From positions 1 to 8,524 of the forward strand of contig JAOZPY010000096.1 of assembly GCA_029932495.1 (NCBI GenBank): DNA of 8,524 bases, written 5' to 3'. The notes beneath the pieces were generated by a model. It saw only the letters and a program-made list of their open reading frames with translations. It was not told the origin of the DNA and searched no databases. Each line of letters opens with the position of its first letter. Within the stretch, counting starts at the first letter, position 1. Positions 6,299-8,524 of the stretch are shown here, piece by piece. The position numbers and the translations under genes were made by a program. The stretch comes from Desulfobacterales bacterium. GTDB taxonomy: Bacteria; Desulfobacterota; Desulfobacteria; Desulfobacterales; JAFDCJ01.

Positions 6299-8524
6299 TT
6301 AAAATTTCAGTGCAGCAAGCCATTTGGAGATAAGCAGGTACCCATCCTGCCAATAGAGGCCGAAGGCCAGCAGTCCCAGGATAATCACCAGCACCACCCA
6401 TTTTACCCATGAGCCCTTTCCGAGCGGAATCCTGAAATGCCGCCGCCAGCTACTGAATTTCGATGCTGATTGCTTCGCCTGTTCGGCCGGACGGTAATAG
6501 TGCTGGGCGTGGTATTTAAAGTACTCGGGGCCGGCCTCCGGCCGGACATTGTTTAAAATCACCCCCAGCACCCGGGCATCGACATTGTCCAGGGTGGACT
6601 TGGCCCGCTTTAAAACCCCGCGACCAATTTTGCCCACCGTGTATACCATGAAAACCCCGTCGACCAAAGGCGCGATTTCCGCTGCATCGGCCACCGGCAG
6701 CACCGGCGGCGCATCAATGAAGATATAGTCATAGACCTTGCCGGCTTCGCTGATAAACTCGCGAAAACGCGAAGAGCTTAATATTTCGGTGGGATTGGGC
6801 GGCTTGGTGCCGGCGGTGACGATATTGAGATTGTCCATACCGGGGGTCTTTAGAATATCGTCGATTCCGAAATCACCGAGCATGACATCGGAAATAGTAT
6901 TGGTCACTTCCTGCCAGTGATAATTGCCCAGCACATAATCGGTGATCCCGGGCTCCCGGGAAAGGCCAAAAATTCGGTGGACCAGGGGCTTGCGCAAATC
7001 CGCATCCACCAGCAGCACCTTGTTGCCGGCCTGGGCCATGCTCAATGCCAGGTTGACGGCATTCAGGGTTTTTCCCTCCTGCACAAAAGCGCTGGTGATC
7101 AAAAAGTGCTTGCCCTGCATTTCCAGACGCAGAAACTGAAGGTTGGTCCGCAGGGCCCGAAAGGCCTCCGCCCCCATGGAGTCCGGCTCATAGTGGGTGA
7201 TCAGGTCCCGGCTGCGGTCCTTGCCTCCGGATTTGTGTTCGATCCGTTGCTTGCCCTTCATATTCCCGCCAAGCTGGGGGATGACACCCAGCACCGGCAC
7301 ATCCAGCAATTCTTCCACGTCCTCGATGGTTCCCATGGAAGTATCAAACACTTCCCCCAGAAAGGCAAACACCACGCCGATAATCAAACCCATGATGATC
7401 CCGGTGATTACAATCATCACCTTGGAAGGAATGTTGAAGGGCTGTTGGGGGGTAACGGCCGGTTTGACAATCGTAACCTCCTCCACCTTGCCGGATTCCT
7501 GGATGAGGGTCTCCTGGTATTTCTCTTTTAGCTGGGAGTACAGTGATTCCTGCAGCTCCACCTCGCGCTGCAGTCGAACCAGCTGCAGGCCTTTTTCCGG
7601 CATGCTCAGGTTTTCACGGCGCAGCTGCAAAATCCGGCGCCGCAGATCTTCTTCCCGGGCACTATAGGATTTCAGCAAAGATTCCAGCTCTTTTTTCGTT
7701 TCGTGGATCACGGCCTGAATCTGGTCATCAATTTCTTTGACCCGGGGATGTTTCTCGGTAAAATTGATCAGCAGCGTCCGACGCTTTAACAGCAACTCAC
7801 TGAGCTTAGTTTTCAAGCCGTAGACAGGGGAACCCGGGGCGGCTGTAAAAAATCCCCCCTGTGATCCGTCCGGCGTTGTGAAGGCGTCAGAGGCAATCAA
7901 CCGCAACTGGGCTTCGACCTCGTTTTTATCGATTTTGGCCTTTTCGTACTCCGTTTCCACCGTATAAAGCCGGTTTAGCGTGTTCTGGGTCTGGGCATCC
8001 AGTGAGATAAGCCCGTACCCCTCCTTGAAGGCCTGGAGATCGGATTCGGCCTGTTTGAGGCGGTTGGAAGTCAGGCGCAGTTGTTTTTGAATAAACTGCT
8101 TGGTTTCAAAGGTTTTCTTGTTTTTTTCCTGGACGTTGTATTCCCGGTAACAATGCGCAAAGGCGTTGGCCGCCCGCGCGGCCTCCCGGCGGTCGGGGGA
8201 TTCCACCCGGATATTGATGATATTGGTGCCCTCTTCGTGTTCTGCTTCTACCATCTCTTTCAGACGCCGGATGATCGTCAGGTATTTCGGGGATTTTTGA
8301 ACTGCATCGTCGGAAATTGCTTTTGGCAGCCAGCCCAGAAAGCGGGCCGTTCGGCATAAAACCGGAAAGCTGGTAATAATGTATGCATGGGTAATCATGT
8401 TCTCCGACTGCCGCCAGTACCCGCCGGTCAATATGGATGCCAGGTTGGAAAAACGGTCAATCTTGATAGCGGCGCTGGCCTCATAAAGCGGTGTCGGTTC
8501 CTTGAGCTTGGCAAACCCGTAACA
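6299..8524 (-). CDS. Wzc-like polysaccharide co-polymerase with C-terminal tyrosine autokinase (BY-kinase), N-terminus outside window
   Basis: The frame is open from the right edge to TAA at 6299-6301 (741 visible residues); the TTG at 8431 is internal. Such inner-membrane proteins set chain length and drive export of capsule or exopolysaccharide, and oligomerise according to tyrosine phosphorylation. Order (residues counted from the edge): Wzz domain from TPLYEAS, periplasmic coiled coil about 131-335, GNVR-type segment and the Pro-rich QQPFNIPSK leading to helix 369-390, then the cytoplasmic kinase. Kinase motifs: ExxRxxR 453-459 (EAFRALR, oligomerisation), Walker A 479-486 (AFVQEGKT), Walker A' 504-511 (LLVDADLR), Walker B 602-607 (FIDAPP), and a C-terminal tyrosine cluster Y668, Y671, Y676, Y677. 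Walker A lacks the usual PGEGKS wording but keeps GKT. Unusually, about 64 residues follow the tyrosines and include another hydrophobic helix (706-725). The first Wzz helix should lie just beyond the edge. Downstream lies a ligase/polymerase-like gene, fitting an exopolysaccharide operon. Confidence 0.95.
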   Translation of the reverse strand, partial: CYGFAKLKEPTPLYEASAAIKIDRFSNLASILTGGYWRQSENMITHAYIITSFPVLCRTARFLGWLPKAISDDAVQKSPKYLTIIRRLKEMVEAEHEEGTNIINIRVESPDRREAARAANAFAHCYREYNVQEKNKKTFETKQFIQKQLRLTSNRLKQAESDLQAFKEGYGLISLDAQTQNTLNRLYTVETEYEKAKIDKNEVEAQLRLIASDAFTTPDGSQGGFFTAAPGSPVYGLKTKLSELLLKRRTLLINFTEKHPRVKEIDDQIQAVIHETKKELESLLKSYSAREEDLRRRILQLRRENLSMPEKGLQLVRLQREVELQESLYSQLKEKYQETLIQESGKVEEVTIVKPAVTPQQPFNIPSKVMIVITGIIMGLIIGVVFAFLGEVFDTSMGTIEDVEELLDVPVLGVIPQLGGNMKGKQRIEHKSGGKDRSRDLITHYEPDSMGAEAFRALRTNLQFLRLEMQGKHFLITSAFVQEGKTLNAVNLALSMAQAGNKVLLVDADLRKPLVHRIFGLSREPGITDYVLGNYHWQEVTNTISDVMLGDFGIDDILKTPGMDNLNIVTAGTKPPNPTEILSSSRFREFISEAGKVYDYIFIDAPPVLPVADAAEIAPLVDGVFMVYTVGKIGRGVLKRAKSTLDNVDARVLGVILNNVRPEAGPEYFKYHAQHYYRPAEQAKQSASKFSSWRRHFRIPLGKGSWVKWVVLVIILGLLAFGLYWQDGYLLISKWLAALKF
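6350..6409 (-). other. Additional C-terminal transmembrane helix of the BY-kinase
   Basis: Window residues 706-725 read WVKWVVLVIILGLLAFGLYW, a 20-residue hydrophobic run with aromatic belts at both ends, preceded by basic RRHFRIPLGKG and followed by about 16 residues ending in WLAALKF. By the positive-inside rule the preceding basic part is cytoplasmic and the last residues would be periplasmic. E. coli Wzc ends with its tyrosine cluster, so this third helix is an extension of the canonical plan. Confidence 0.8.

Noticed and set aside
6917..7531. Long + strand open frame (204 codons) antisense to the kinase gene
   Set aside because: It lies wholly opposite the Walker A to GNVR region of the kinase. 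The His/Gln-rich translation is typical of an antisense frame, and no family features are seen.
8429..8431. TTG at 8429-8431 (- strand) as the start of the kinase gene
   Set aside because: The frame continues to the window edge, and the residues beyond it (TPLYEASAAIKI) match the N-terminal Wzz domain pattern. A start here would remove the first membrane helix.

Overview
The window looks like a chromosomal segment of a Gram-negative, moderately GC-rich bacterium. Protein style (a bacterial alpha-2-macroglobulin of the bMG10 type, and a Wzz/BY-kinase fusion with the full proteobacterial domain order) suggests a proteobacterium, or more tentatively a Desulfobacterota ('deltaproteobacterial') lineage. 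That placement rests on recalled family resemblance, not on a marker gene. Four protein-coding genes fill about 96% of the window. All four reading frames are intact where visible. I see no RNA gene, insertion sequence or CRISPR array.

Left half, + strand: positions 1-4071 hold the 3' three-quarters or so of a large alpha-2-macroglobulin (A2M) gene whose start lies off the left edge. It carries a CTEQ thioester motif and a C-terminal bMG10 domain. After a 153-bp spacer, with a possible promoter and a degenerate heptamer tandem repeat, comes a complete NUDIX hydrolase of the ADP-ribose pyrophosphatase type (4225-4764).

Right half, - strand: a Wzc-like polysaccharide co-polymerase/tyrosine autokinase enters from the right edge (8524 down to 6299, N-terminus missing). 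It is followed 116 nt downstream by a polytopic O-antigen ligase/polymerase-family membrane protein (6182 down to 4791, GTG start). The two are probably co-transcribed as the end of an exopolysaccharide or capsule operon. The kinase would regulate chain length and export, and the membrane protein would polymerise or transfer the glycan.

The two gene pairs converge, with only 26 bp between the NUDIX stop and the stop of the membrane protein. A hairpin followed by six T's just inside the membrane-protein gene may terminate the + strand transcript. The A2M protein (envelope defence against proteases) and the polysaccharide genes both act at the cell envelope, but they are on opposite strands and nothing in the sequence ties them functionally.

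The features most worth a second look are an extra C-terminal membrane helix on the tyrosine kinase beyond its tyrosine cluster, a 41-residue stretch of the A2M protein in which 20 residues are aromatic, the missing His-Asn signature in the ligase-like protein, and the heptamer repeat upstream of the NUDIX gene. I found no clear evidence for a wholly new multi-gene system.
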